A stretch of 13,639 nt of DNA from an uncultured Bacteroidota bacterium. GTDB taxonomy: Bacteria; Bacteroidota; Bacteroidia; Flavobacteriales; Flavobacteriaceae. Numbering within the stretch: the stretch's first letter is position 1; every line of letters starts with the position of its first letter. Below, piece by piece: positions 7,009 to 13,563 of this stretch. Both the position numbers and the translations under genes were made by a program. The stretch is from contig CAILTC010000212.1 of NCBI GenBank assembly GCA_903837025.1, forward strand, positions 1-13,639, given 5' to 3'. The notes beneath the pieces were generated by a model. That model was not told the origin of the DNA. It did no database searches and was given only the letters and a program-made list of their open reading frames with translations.

Positions 7009-8091
7009 CTAATTATTAAGTGTTGCTGGTTGTGTAAAATATTTTTTCCTAAACCAAAAAGCAAGATTTACTAACGCTATTAATGCAGGAACTTCAACCA
7101 ATGGACCAATTACCCCAGCAAAAGCTTGTCCGCTATTGATGCCAAAAACTCCAATAGAAACTGCAATTGCAAGTTCAAAATTATTTCCTGTTGCAGTAAA
7201 AGCGATAGCGGTTGATTTTGAATAATCAGCTCCAAAATATTTTCCGATAAAGAAACTAACAACAAACATGATGGTGAAATAAATTATCAAAGGCAACGCA
7301 ATTCGCAATACATCATAGGGAATTTGAACAATTAATTCTCCTTTTAAACTAAACATTAAAATGATTGTAAATAATAGTGCTATTAAAGTTATTGGAGAAA
7401 TCAAAGGAATGTATTTATTTTCAAACCAATCATTTCCTTTTATTTTTATAAGAGCATATCGACTAATTACACCTAAAGCAAATGGGATTCCTAAATAAAT
7501 TCCAACACTTTCAGCAATCTGACCAATGCTAATAGTAACTTCAAAACCAGTATAACCAAAAACGGGAGGTAGTACTGTAATGAATAAATAAGCATAAACA
7601 CTATAAAGCAAGACTTGAAAGATACTATTTAAAGCGATTAAACCAGCCGCATATTCTCGATTCCCATCGGCTAAGTCATTCCAAACTACAACCATTGCAA
7701 TACATCTTGCTAAACCTATAAGAATAACTCCAATCATGTATTCGGGATAACCTTTTAATAAAAGTAAGGCTAAAGCAAACATAAGAATCGGACCTACTAC
7801 CCAATTTAATAAAAGGGAAGCCCCAAGTACTTTTGTGTTTTTGAATACCTCACCCATTTGCTCGTATTTAACTTTAGCTAATGGCGGATACATCATCAGA
7901 ATTAATCCTATTGCCAATGGAATATTAGTTGTTCCGCTCGAAAAGGAGTTGATAAAACCACTACTTGACGGAATAAAATAACCTACCGAAACTCCAATAG
8001 CCATAGCTAGAAATATCCAAAGGGTTAAAAATCGATCGAGAAAACTTAATTTCTTTCTTTCTACTACAGGGGAACAATTGGTTACGGACAT
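7009..8091 (-). CDS. acr3: ACR3-type arsenite efflux permease
   Basis: An inner-membrane arsenite exporter of the ACR3 family (BART superfamily): 360 residues with about ten helices, normal length. The conserved Cys needed for transport is C130 in [17 protein letters not shown], and the second key residue, Glu, is E306 in [14 protein letters not shown]. Both are intact, so the pump should work. It is the last gene of the ars operon, starting 2 bases after the arsenate reductase stop codon, so the two are translationally coupled or nearly so. It would push out As(III), made by the reductase or taken up directly, using the proton motive force (family knowledge). No terminator hairpin is evident downstream. 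Confidence 0.96.
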   Translation of the reverse strand: MSVTNCSPVVERKKLSFLDRFLTLWIFLAMAIGVSVGYFIPSSSGFINSFSSGTTNIPLAIGLILMMYPPLAKVKYEQMGEVFKNTKVLGASLLLNWVVGPILMFALALLLLKGYPEYMIGVILIGLARCIAMVVVWNDLADGNREYAAGLIALNSIFQVLLYSVYAYLFITVLPPVFGYTGFEVTISIGQIAESVGIYLGIPFALGVISRYALIKIKGNDWFENKYIPLISPITLIALLFTIILMFSLKGELIVQIPYDVLRIALPLIIYFTIMFVVSFFIGKYFGADYSKSTAIAFTATGNNFELAIAVSIGVFGINSGQAFAGVIGPLVEVPALIALVNLAFWFRKKYFTQPATLNN

Positions 8092-8093
8092 AA

Positions 8094-8723
8094 TTATTTT
8101 TTAATTTTTGAAAAAACATAAAACATTTCAGTAGCAATTTGAATACTACGTTCTTGGTATTTTTCTACTTGTTGGGGTGTATTATCAAAAGCTTTGGGGT
8201 CTTCAAATGTAATTGGAATACGCTTCTCAGCACCAGCAATAAACGGACAACCACCATCTGCTTGAGAACAAGTCAAAATAGCAACAAATTCACTTTGAGG
8301 GTTGAAATTATCATCGTAGGTTTTAGAAAAGCAAATTATTGGAGCCTCATTTTCGGAGTATTTAATAGCATATACAGGATTATTACCCTCGGAGATAGTT
8401 TTAATTTGAAAACCTTGATTGGTTAGCGTTTTTGCTACTACAGGAAACATGGCTGTAGCTTCTGTACCACCAGAATAGCAAAACACATTGCTAATGTTAT
8501 AATAATACGAAGCCGTTTGAGCCCATATTTGAGACAAATGACTTCTGCGTGAATTATGGGTACAAATTAAGTTCAGCCTGATTTCATCATCATTTAGCAC
8601 CTTATTTTGAACATAATCGACAAGAGGTTGCAGAATTATTTTGCGTTCTTCCGAAATAGTTTCAAAGTCTAAAGAATCAATATTTTTTTTTAATTCCGTT
8701 GAAAAGCTTGCGGTTGTAATCAT
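8094..8723 (-). CDS. arsC: Arsenate reductase of the LMW-PTP type
   Basis: A 209-residue low-molecular-weight protein-tyrosine-phosphatase-like protein. The catalytic loop is C54-T-H-N-S-R-R60-S (CX5R), as in thioredoxin-coupled ArsC (CTGNSCRS type). The general-acid region is EDP at 174-176. Further cysteines at 131, 152 and 159 ([13 protein letters not shown]) could provide the second and third redox Cys; the classical CX6C pair 82/89 of S. aureus ArsC is not seen in the same form. It is longer than the usual about 130 residues, with a 45-residue N-terminal helical extension. It would reduce As(V) to As(III) for export by the next gene. Family and role are firm from context; the thiol relay is inferred. 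Confidence 0.9.
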   Translation of the reverse strand: MITTASFSTELKKNIDSLDFETISEERKIILQPLVDYVQNKVLNDDEIRLNLICTHNSRRSHLSQIWAQTASYYYNISNVFCYSGGTEATAMFPVVAKTLTNQGFQIKTISEGNNPVYAIKYSENEAPIICFSKTYDDNFNPQSEFVAILTCSQADGGCPFIAGAEKRIPITFEDPKAFDNTPQQVEKYQERSIQIATEMFYVFSKIKK

Positions 8724-8745
8724 TATCTATTGAGTATTAAAATGT

Positions 8746-9216
8746 TTAGCAGCAGTTGCTGTTTGGCGCACAACAAGAAGTTTTTTCTTTCCATTCGCCT
8801 ATTTTAGTTTTTAGTTTTTCTGGTGGTATTCCGCATTGATCTTGAGCAAGACAATCGGTCATTGTATTGGTGAGTATAAAATCTTTGCCATCATAATCTA
8901 AGCCATACTTTCCGATAGTCTGAGATTGATATTCTACTTCTATTTCTTCATCACCAATATTTAAAACCTTTTCAGATAACTCAATAATATTGATCAGTTT
9001 TTGTGGTTTTAAACGATGCTCAAAGTCATTGGCTTCCCATAGCTGAAAATTAACTTTAGTTTCTTTTCTAACCGTTCCGCCACAATCAATAAAATTCTTG
9101 GTAATTAAACCCACTTCGGTAACATGAAAGTGTTCTGGGACATAAGTTTCATTTGGTAATTTGAAGCTCACGTTATCAGCAGTTTTTAAATAGTTTTTAA
9201 TTTGGGATAGTTTCAT
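8746..9216 (-). CDS. DUF6428-family ars-operon protein with cysteine-rich tail
   Basis: A small soluble protein (156 residues) that I recognise as DUF6428, found in Bacteroidota ars operons; its biochemical role is not established to my knowledge. It begins MKLSQIKNYLKTADNVSF. Cysteines stand out: C45 in IDCGG, a CLAQDQC group at about 122-128, and the extreme C-terminus SCCAPNSNCC with four Cys in two pairs. Such a tail suits binding of As(III) or another soft metal. It lies 17 bases after arsR and 22 bases before arsC, so it belongs to the operon. A role as metallochaperone or arsenite buffer is inference. Confidence 0.8.
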   Translation of the reverse strand: MKLSQIKNYLKTADNVSFKLPNETYVPEHFHVTEVGLITKNFIDCGGTVRKETKVNFQLWEANDFEHRLKPQKLINIIELSEKVLNIGDEEIEVEYQSQTIGKYGLDYDGKDFILTNTMTDCLAQDQCGIPPEKLKTKIGEWKEKTSCCAPNSNCC

Positions 9217-9233
9217 GATTTTGATGTTTTAAG

Positions 9234-9566
9234 TTAACAACATTCTTTATTATTTTTTTCAATATGGCTGTTAATGTTCCCGAAAAAGTTTTTGATTTTA
9301 GCAAAACCTATTTCATTAATACAATAACATATTGTTTTTCCGTCAATGCTTCCTTTAATCAAATTGGCGTTTTTGAGTTCTTTCAAATGCTGAGATATTG
9401 TAGGTTGTGCTAATGGCAATTCATTAACAATATCGCCACAAATACAACTATCCACCTTCATTAAATATTCTATAATTGCTATTCTTGCAGGGTGACCTAA
9501 TGCTTTTGTTAAAATTGCCAATTCATTTTGATTATCTGTAAAGTGGTCCGATTTTGTAATTCCCAT
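9234..9566 (-). CDS. arsR: ArsR-family arsenic-responsive repressor
   Basis: A 110-residue winged-helix repressor of the ArsR/SmtB family. The recognition helix region is PLAQPTISQHLKELKNANLI (51-70). Just before it lies the CxC motif C41-I-C43, placed like the ELCVCDL As(III) site of classical ArsR. Extra cysteines are C80 and C82 (TICYC) and the terminal pair C109-C110. As first gene of the operon it would repress its own promoter until As(III) binds. A 12-base palindrome lies 14 bases upstream of the start. Family and role are strong; which cysteines bind As is inferred. Confidence 0.94.
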   Translation of the reverse strand: MGITKSDHFTDNQNELAILTKALGHPARIAIIEYLMKVDSCICGDIVNELPLAQPTISQHLKELKNANLIKGSIDGKTICYCINEIGFAKIKNFFGNINSHIEKNNKECC

Positions 9567-9579
9567 AGCTCATATATTT

Positions 9580-9591
9580 ATATTGCAATAT
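9580..9591. promoter_or_regulatory. Probable ArsR operator overlapping the ars promoter
   Basis: The perfect 12-base palindrome ATATTGCAATAT lies 14 bases upstream of the arsR ATG. It overlaps a near-match to the -7 box on the minus strand, TAATATTG at 9586-9593 (one mismatch to TAnnTTTG), so repressor binding here would block transcription of the whole operon. Further upstream, GGTAT-N6-ATACC (9605-9620) is a second small inverted repeat. Confidence 0.55.
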
Positions 9592-9723
9592 TACGATAAA
9601 TCATGGTATTTGTTTATACCCTGTATTAAATTTAACACTAATTTAATGCGCATTCATCTTCCAAAAAAATGAAATTTAATTATAAAATCTGAAAATATTT
9701 TCACTTTATTAGAAAAACCATAG

Positions 9724-9774
9724 TTACGGAAACCCTCGAACTAGGCGATGTAACTCTTTATTTATAATCCGATA
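9724..9774 (+). repeat. Right copy of an inverted repeat flanking the arsenic module
   Basis: On the plus strand this reads TTACGGAA, then GAACTAGGCG, then ATAATCCGATA, matching in order the minus-strand sequence at 6875-6919. The copies lie 90 bases beyond the acr3 end and 158 bases beyond the arsR start. It sits in the 422-base gap 9567-9988, which otherwise holds the ars promoter, a start-less open frame on the minus strand (9818-9967) and the SDR terminator. Confidence 0.45.
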
Positions 9775-9926
9775 TTGATAAATTTGAAAGACCAAGAGAG
9801 ATAAAAAAAACAAGGGTTTAGGCATTTTGACAGTTAAGTTTTGCAACTACAAGAAGTTTGCGATAGGCTTTTTTAAGGACCACTCCGTTCGTTTTGTTTT
9901 CAATTATATCTGTTGTCCAAAAAGGG

Positions 9927-9958
9927 AAAAGCCATAAATAATTATATCTATGGCTTTT
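9927..9958 (-). terminator. Intrinsic terminator of the SDR operon
   Basis: A perfect 10-bp stem, AAAAGCCATA / TATGGCTTTT, with a 12-base loop lies 30 bases after the stop of the last SDR gene. Read on the minus strand the stem ends in TTTT and is followed by CCCTTTTT, a somewhat interrupted T tract. Confidence 0.7.
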
Positions 9959-9988
9959 ATTCGTTATTTAAGACTTATTATATTCAAT

Positions 9989-10747
9989 TTAAAAACCATA
10001 CATACCACCAGAAACGGAAATTTGCTCTCCTGTAATCCACGCTGCATCATCAGAAGCAAGAAATACGGCAGCTTTTGCAATATCTTCGGGCTGTCCTCTA
10101 CGCCCAAGCGGTGTATTGGCGATAAACATTTTTTCATACTCACTGCCGTTAGTAACACCTGCAATAGTTGCTCCTTCAGTTTCTGTAGCACCTGGCAAAA
10201 TAGAATTGACACGAATATTTTTTGAACCCAATTCTTTCGAAAAAGAAATCGTTATGGCATCTAATGCCGCTTTAGTTGCAGAGTATAACGAAGCTGTTGG
10301 AAGAGGCATTTTGCTTGCACCCGAACTGATATTGATGATATTACCACCCTTATCGCTAAACAGCTTTAAAGAGGATTGGATAGCAAATATAGCCCCTAAG
10401 ACATTAACGTTGAAATGCTGATGAAATGCTTCTGCAGAAATCTGTTCAATAGGTGTATATCCTTGATAGGCTGCATTGTTTACCAAAATATCCAAGGTCC
10501 CGAAGGCTTTCTTTGTTTCTTCAAACAGTCTGATTACATCGGCTTCTTTCGACACATCGGCTTGCACCGCAATGGCTATGCCCCCATTGTTGGTTATGGT
10601 TTTCACTACTTCATCCGCTGCTTCTTTGCTTGAAGCATAATTTACTACAACCTTTGCTCCTTCATGGGCGAAGTGTTTTGCGATAGATGCCCCAATTCCT
10701 TTTGAAGCACCTGTAACTAACGCTACTTTGTTTTTTAGTTTACTCAT
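9989..10747 (-). CDS. SDR-family oxidoreductase (3-oxoacyl reductase/glucose dehydrogenase-like)
   Basis: A classical short-chain dehydrogenase/reductase of 252 residues. The cofactor loop TGASKGIG is at 12-19, NNAA at 90-93, N115 in NVNVLG, the catalytic Ser in INISSG (141/142), and Y155-x3-K159 in LYSATKAAL. The PLGRRGQPEDIA and ITGEQISVSGGMYGF blocks complete the fold, so the enzyme should be active. Lys15 in the Gly loop and NYASS after strand 2 suggest NADP(H). The substrate is unknown. It begins 19 bases after the upstream SDR gene, so the two are one transcript, ended by a terminator. The HxlR regulator next to the operon suggests control by an electrophile or redox signal. Confidence 0.9.
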   Translation of the reverse strand: MSKLKNKVALVTGASKGIGASIAKHFAHEGAKVVVNYASSKEAADEVVKTITNNGGIAIAVQADVSKEADVIRLFEETKKAFGTLDILVNNAAYQGYTPIEQISAEAFHQHFNVNVLGAIFAIQSSLKLFSDKGGNIINISSGASKMPLPTASLYSATKAALDAITISFSKELGSKNIRVNSILPGATETEGATIAGVTNGSEYEKMFIANTPLGRRGQPEDIAKAAVFLASDDAAWITGEQISVSGGMYGF

Positions 10748-10766
10748 TATTTCAATTACAAATTAG

Positions 10767-11525
10767 TTATTTTAGTGCATAGTTTGTCATTCCGCCATCA
10801 ATTACAAACTCACTTCCTGTAATAAAAGCGGCATTGTCAGAAGCTAAAAACAGTACCATGTTTGCGATTTCTTCGGGTTGCCCCATTCTTTTTACTGCAG
10901 TAGATGCCACAATTTGTTCTGTAACCTGTTTTTCTACCTCTTTCGGCATTCCTACTTTAGCCAATACTCCTGTGTCCGTTGGTCCAGGGGTAACAATGTT
11001 CACGCGAATTTTTCGTTCTGCCAATTCATTTGCTGCAACTTGGGCAATTTTGTTTACCGCAGATTTTGTTGCGGAATAGGCACTGACATTTATATTTGAC
11101 AAATGTGCTGCGTTTGAGGATGTGAATACAACCGAAGAACCTTCTTTCAAATGGGGCATCATTTTTTGCAACGTAAAAAAATATCCTTTTACATTGGTAT
11201 TGAACTGCGCATCAAAATCCGCTTCTGTCGTGTGTTCAATTGGCGCAAATACTGCAATTCCAGCATTCAAAAACAAAACATCTAATTTTGTTCCGCTTTC
11301 TGAAATTGCCTTTTCTAAAACTGCAATTCCTGCCAAATTTGAAGTATCCGAAACTACCGTTTTTAATTTCGGGCTGTTGATTTCTGCCGCCGCTTTTTGC
11401 AGATTGTCGGCACTTCTTCCTGTGATCCAAACGCTTGCTCCTGCGCTGATAAATGCTTTTGCGGTTGCAAACCCTATGCCTGTGCTTCCTCCTGTAATGA
11501 CAACGTTTTTATTTGTGAAATCCAT
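10767..11525 (-). CDS. SDR-family oxidoreductase, NADP(H)-type
   Basis: A second classical SDR of 252 residues. It shows TGGSTGIG (11-18), NAG at 87-89, N111 in NTNVKG, the catalytic Ser in FTSSNA (136/137), and Y150-x3-K154 in AYSATKSAV; the C-terminus is ITGSEFVIDGGMTNYALK. Arg37 in ITGRSADN right after strand 2 favours NADP(H). It belongs to the same general group as its downstream neighbour but is well diverged, so they are probably not a recent duplication. It is the first gene of the SDR operon, divergent from the HxlR-type gene across 109 bases that hold a -7 box and a cluster of GTAAC sites. The substrate is unknown. Confidence 0.9.
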   Translation of the reverse strand: MDFTNKNVVITGGSTGIGFATAKAFISAGASVWITGRSADNLQKAAAEINSPKLKTVVSDTSNLAGIAVLEKAISESGTKLDVLFLNAGIAVFAPIEHTTEADFDAQFNTNVKGYFFTLQKMMPHLKEGSSVVFTSSNAAHLSNINVSAYSATKSAVNKIAQVAANELAERKIRVNIVTPGPTDTGVLAKVGMPKEVEKQVTEQIVASTAVKRMGQPEEIANMVLFLASDNAAFITGSEFVIDGGMTNYALK

Positions 11526-11556
11526 TTTCGAAAATTATTTTATTTGTTTTATGGAA

Positions 11557-11564
11557 CAAAGGTA
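11557..11564 (-). promoter_or_regulatory. -7 box of the SDR operon
   Basis: The minus strand reads TACCTTTG (exact TAnnTTTG), 31 bases before the SDR start codon. The GTAAC cluster lies just upstream of it, so the regulator could act there as repressor or as activator. Confidence 0.55.
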
Positions 11565-11584
11565 GATAGAGAAAGTTTATTTTT

Positions 11585-11632
11585 GTTACTTTGTAACCAA
11601 AAGTAACAGTAACTTTTGAGTAACAAGGTAAC
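11585..11632. promoter_or_regulatory. Probable HxlR-type operator: six GTAAC half sites
   Basis: Within 48 bases there is one GTTAC (11585-11589) and five GTAAC (starting 11593, 11603, 11609, 11620 and 11628). The first two form GTTAC-TTT-GTAAC, a perfect inverted repeat. The last copy ends two bases before the regulator's ATG. A plus-strand -7-like sequence, TTACTTTG at 11586-11593 (one mismatch), overlaps the inverted repeat, so binding would also affect the regulator's own gene. Such repeats between a divergent regulator and its targets are typical of operator DNA. Confidence 0.65.
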
Positions 11633-11634
11633 TT

Positions 11635-11988
11635 ATGGAGGAAATAAAGTGTCCAAACAACGAGAATAAAATGCAAATTATGGCTGTCCAAGACGCAATG
11701 GACATTCTTAACGGCAAATGGAAGATTTCTATTATTGCCTCTTTGTGTCACCACAACAAAAGAAGGTTTTCCGATATTTTGAGTGATGTTAACGGGATTT
11801 CAAACAAAATGTTGAGCAAGGAATTGAAAGATTTAGAAATAAATAAACTCGCCAAACGAACTGTTTTAGATACACACCCTATAACAGTTGAATACACGCT
11901 CACAGAATACGGGCTGAGCTTACAAACTATAATTAGCCAGTTGGCCAATTGGGGAACTGAACACCGAAAAGTGATTATCGGAGAATAG
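11635..11988 (+). CDS. HxlR-family transcriptional regulator with N-terminal Cys
   Basis: A winged-helix regulator of 117 residues, normal for HxlR proteins. It shows ILNGKWKISIIASL (24-37), the RRFSDI / ISNKMLSKELKDLE recognition region (43-68), and VEYTLTEYGLSL (85-96). Cys6 (EEIKCPNNE) is placed like Cys6 of B. subtilis YodB, which senses quinones and thiol-reactive electrophiles in this family; a second Cys is C38. It is transcribed away from two SDR genes and separated from them by a GTAAC cluster, so it very probably controls them and itself. Whether it represses or activates cannot be read from sequence: YodB represses, HxlR activates. Confidence 0.9.
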   Translation: MEEIKCPNNENKMQIMAVQDAMDILNGKWKISIIASLCHHNKRRFSDILSDVNGISNKMLSKELKDLEINKLAKRTVLDTHPITVEYTLTEYGLSLQTIISQLANWGTEHRKVIIGE

Positions 11989-12115
11989 ACGATGACAGAA
12001 AGTAGGAATAGATTTTTGTGGGGATATTTTTTTTAATAGGCAGCGAAACATCCTTCTTTGTTTTTTTCAAGTGTCGGACCGCGCAGTCATTTAGACTAGA
12101 CTGGTAGTTTTCTTG

Positions 12116-12202
12116 TACTAAAGCGGATTTACCAATTCTCACAAATACAAAACAAACATCACATTAAGCCAATTGCCCAAATCCGTTTAGTAGCTGTTGC
12201 CT
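12116..12202 (-). repeat. attC-like cassette repeat R1
   Basis: This repeat directly follows the stop of the YD-motif gene. On the plus strand the arms TACTAAAGCGGATTT (12116-12130) and AAATCCGTTTAGTAG (12179-12193) pair with a single bulged base, and GTTGCCT closes the gene-proximal end (12196-12202). It shares CGGATTTACCAA, CAAATACAAA, CAATTGCC, AAATCCGTTT and AGTAGCTGTTG in order with R2. The remaining part of the gap 11989-12210 has no supported gene. Confidence 0.65.
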
Positions 12203-12210
12203 AAAGTTAT

Positions 12211-12987
12211 TTATTTACGATATTTTATTTTTCTTGTGCTTTCGGATTTCTTTACAAGTAAGCCATTTGTTAAGGTTGAATAAATTTGTTTAACCCAATT
12301 ACCAAATTTATCGTATTCAATTTCCATTTCATATTTTGCTGACTTGACTACATCACCAAATTTATTTACTTTATCTCCAGGTTGATTCTTTGTAGACTCA
12401 ATTTTAGCTGTTTCAGAATTTATAAGTTCATTTTTTTTGTTAAAGTAATTAATGGTCACTTCGTTTTTTTCATAATTGTAATCTGCTGTTTCCTTTCCTT
12501 CCATTTGGTTTCCAACAAATATTGTAAGTTCTATTGGATAACCTTTTTCATTGTTAATTATATTTGTATGTCGTATGATACTTCCAGATTGGTCTTTTTC
12601 AATAATTGAATTTAAAATTCCGTTAGAATCATACGAATGATAAGAGATTTCAAAAAAATGCCCTAATAATGGATGCCAATTCTCTAATTTTCTTGCTAAG
12701 CTTCGCACACCTGTGCTATCATATATTCTGGTTAGACGTTGTTTTAAGTTATCATTATCATCATATCTATTTTCAATAGTTACTTTATTATGGTTATTAT
12801 AATTGGATACATATCTCATTTTTTCTATACTTTTTGAATTATAAAAAGTAGTTTTTGTTTCGGTTTCCGTAACCAACTTATCAGAATGAAAATCATTCTT
12901 TTTGCCAAAATTTAGAGCTGTCATAATACTTTGAGAGTAAGTACTATAATTTAAAAGGACTAATGTTATTAATAGTATTTGTCTCAT
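12211..12987 (-). CDS. Secreted protein with YD-like motifs, unknown function (cassette gene)
   Basis: I do not recognise a named family. The 258-residue protein starts with a signal peptide (MRQILLITLVLLNYSTYSQS, likely cut after SYSQS-like residues near 19-20). The mature part has spaced YDxxG-type motifs (RIYDSTGVRS, SYDSNGILNS, IEYDKFGNWVKQI at about 88-97, 118-126 and 223-235), resembling degenerate RHS/YD repeats or YwqK-like beta repeats, and many Asn/Lys. It ends STRKIKYRK. It is probably periplasmic or outer-membrane exposed. There is no conserved operon: it sits between two copies of an attC-like repeat, on the strand and in the orientation expected for a cassette gene. Confidence 0.75.
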   Translation of the reverse strand: MRQILLITLVLLNYSTYSQSIMTALNFGKKNDFHSDKLVTETETKTTFYNSKSIEKMRYVSNYNNHNKVTIENRYDDNDNLKQRLTRIYDSTGVRSLARKLENWHPLLGHFFEISYHSYDSNGILNSIIEKDQSGSIIRHTNIINNEKGYPIELTIFVGNQMEGKETADYNYEKNEVTINYFNKKNELINSETAKIESTKNQPGDKVNKFGDVVKSAKYEMEIEYDKFGNWVKQIYSTLTNGLLVKKSESTRKIKYRK

Positions 12988-13007
12988 AAGTATTTTGGAT
13001 ATTGAAA

Positions 13008-13134
13008 ACGTTCTGTTACTACAGCTTATTTGAAACTAAATTAAGCCCATTATTCGGATTTACCAAAACTTCCAAATACAAATCAATTTTCCCATTATGT
13101 CAATTGCCAAAATCCGTTTTAGTAGCTGTTGGCG
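13008..13134 (-). repeat. attC-like cassette repeat R2
   Basis: This repeat lies between the two cassette-like genes, just after the stop of the gene at 13139. Its plus-strand blocks CGGATTTACCAA (13055-13066), CAAATACAAA (13073-13082), CAATTGCC (13101-13108), AAATCCGTTT (13110-13119) and AGTAGCTGTTG (13121-13131) match R1 in order and spacing, with the CGGATTT/AAATCCG inverted arms kept. The gene-proximal boundary is GTTGGCG (minus CGCCAAC). The far side ends in AACGTT at 13007-13012, with the GTT expected of an attC R' box, though the following bases do not complement CGCCAAC. Confidence 0.65.
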
Positions 13135-13138
13135 GTAG

Positions 13139-13537
13139 TCAATTTGCTATTGTTTGGTCATTTTTTCCACTCCAAGAAAGAATTTTATAATCTACATTTG
13201 GTTCTTTTTCAATTTTCGTTATGTCATCAGTCAAAGTTGTTTCATACCAATTTCCATTCTTATTTGCGATTACCCAAAAGACTTTTTCATTGATAATTTG
13301 TTCAATGAGCATTTCAAGTTCATCTATATCGTCAACGGAATATGCAGAGTTAGGAAAATGATTTTGTATCCATATTGAATTGTCTTCTGTTGTTCGAATT
13401 GTAATTCCGCCAATTTCTGCATTATTCAAGTTTGCGGAATGTATCAATAAGAAATCATTATCACTTTCATCTTCAAAATTTAATTTCGGAAATTTAAGAA
13501 GGATTTCAATGTAAATGTTTTTTGAAAAATAGTTCAT
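13139..13537 (-). CDS. Small acidic soluble protein, unknown function (cassette gene)
   Basis: I do not recognise this 132-residue protein. It has no signal peptide or membrane segment. It is acidic (DESDNDF, DDIDELEMLIEQIINEK, TTLTDDITKIEKEP) with a mixed alpha/beta pattern and several Trp (SIWIQNHF, FWVIANKNGNWYETTL, SWSGK). Size and composition are like many cassette or immunity-type proteins, but no motif supports a toxin-immunity role. The unit is bounded by the inverted 7-mers GTTGGCG (13128-13134) and CGCCAAC (13564-13570), just outside its ends, as expected of an integron-type cassette read on the minus strand. A -7 box pair lies upstream inside the next repeat. Confidence 0.65.
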   Translation of the reverse strand: MNYFSKNIYIEILLKFPKLNFEDESDNDFLLIHSANLNNAEIGGITIRTTEDNSIWIQNHFPNSAYSVDDIDELEMLIEQIINEKVFWVIANKNGNWYETTLTDDITKIEKEPNVDYKILSWSGKNDQTIAN

Positions 13538-13563
13538 ACTTATCGATTACTTGATATGATTAG

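Noticed and set aside
11122..11565. Plus-strand open frame of 147 codons
   Set aside because: It is antisense to the SDR gene, whose motifs are complete, and the translation has no recognisable domain.
11585..11632. Short GTAAC repeats as a CRISPR or iteron array
   Set aside because: The units are 5 bases with irregular spacing and lie between divergent regulator and target genes; an operator explains them better.
12211..12987. RHS-toxin call for the YD-motif protein
   Set aside because: Motifs are few and degenerate, the protein is short, and there is no RHS core, toxin domain or linked secretion gene.
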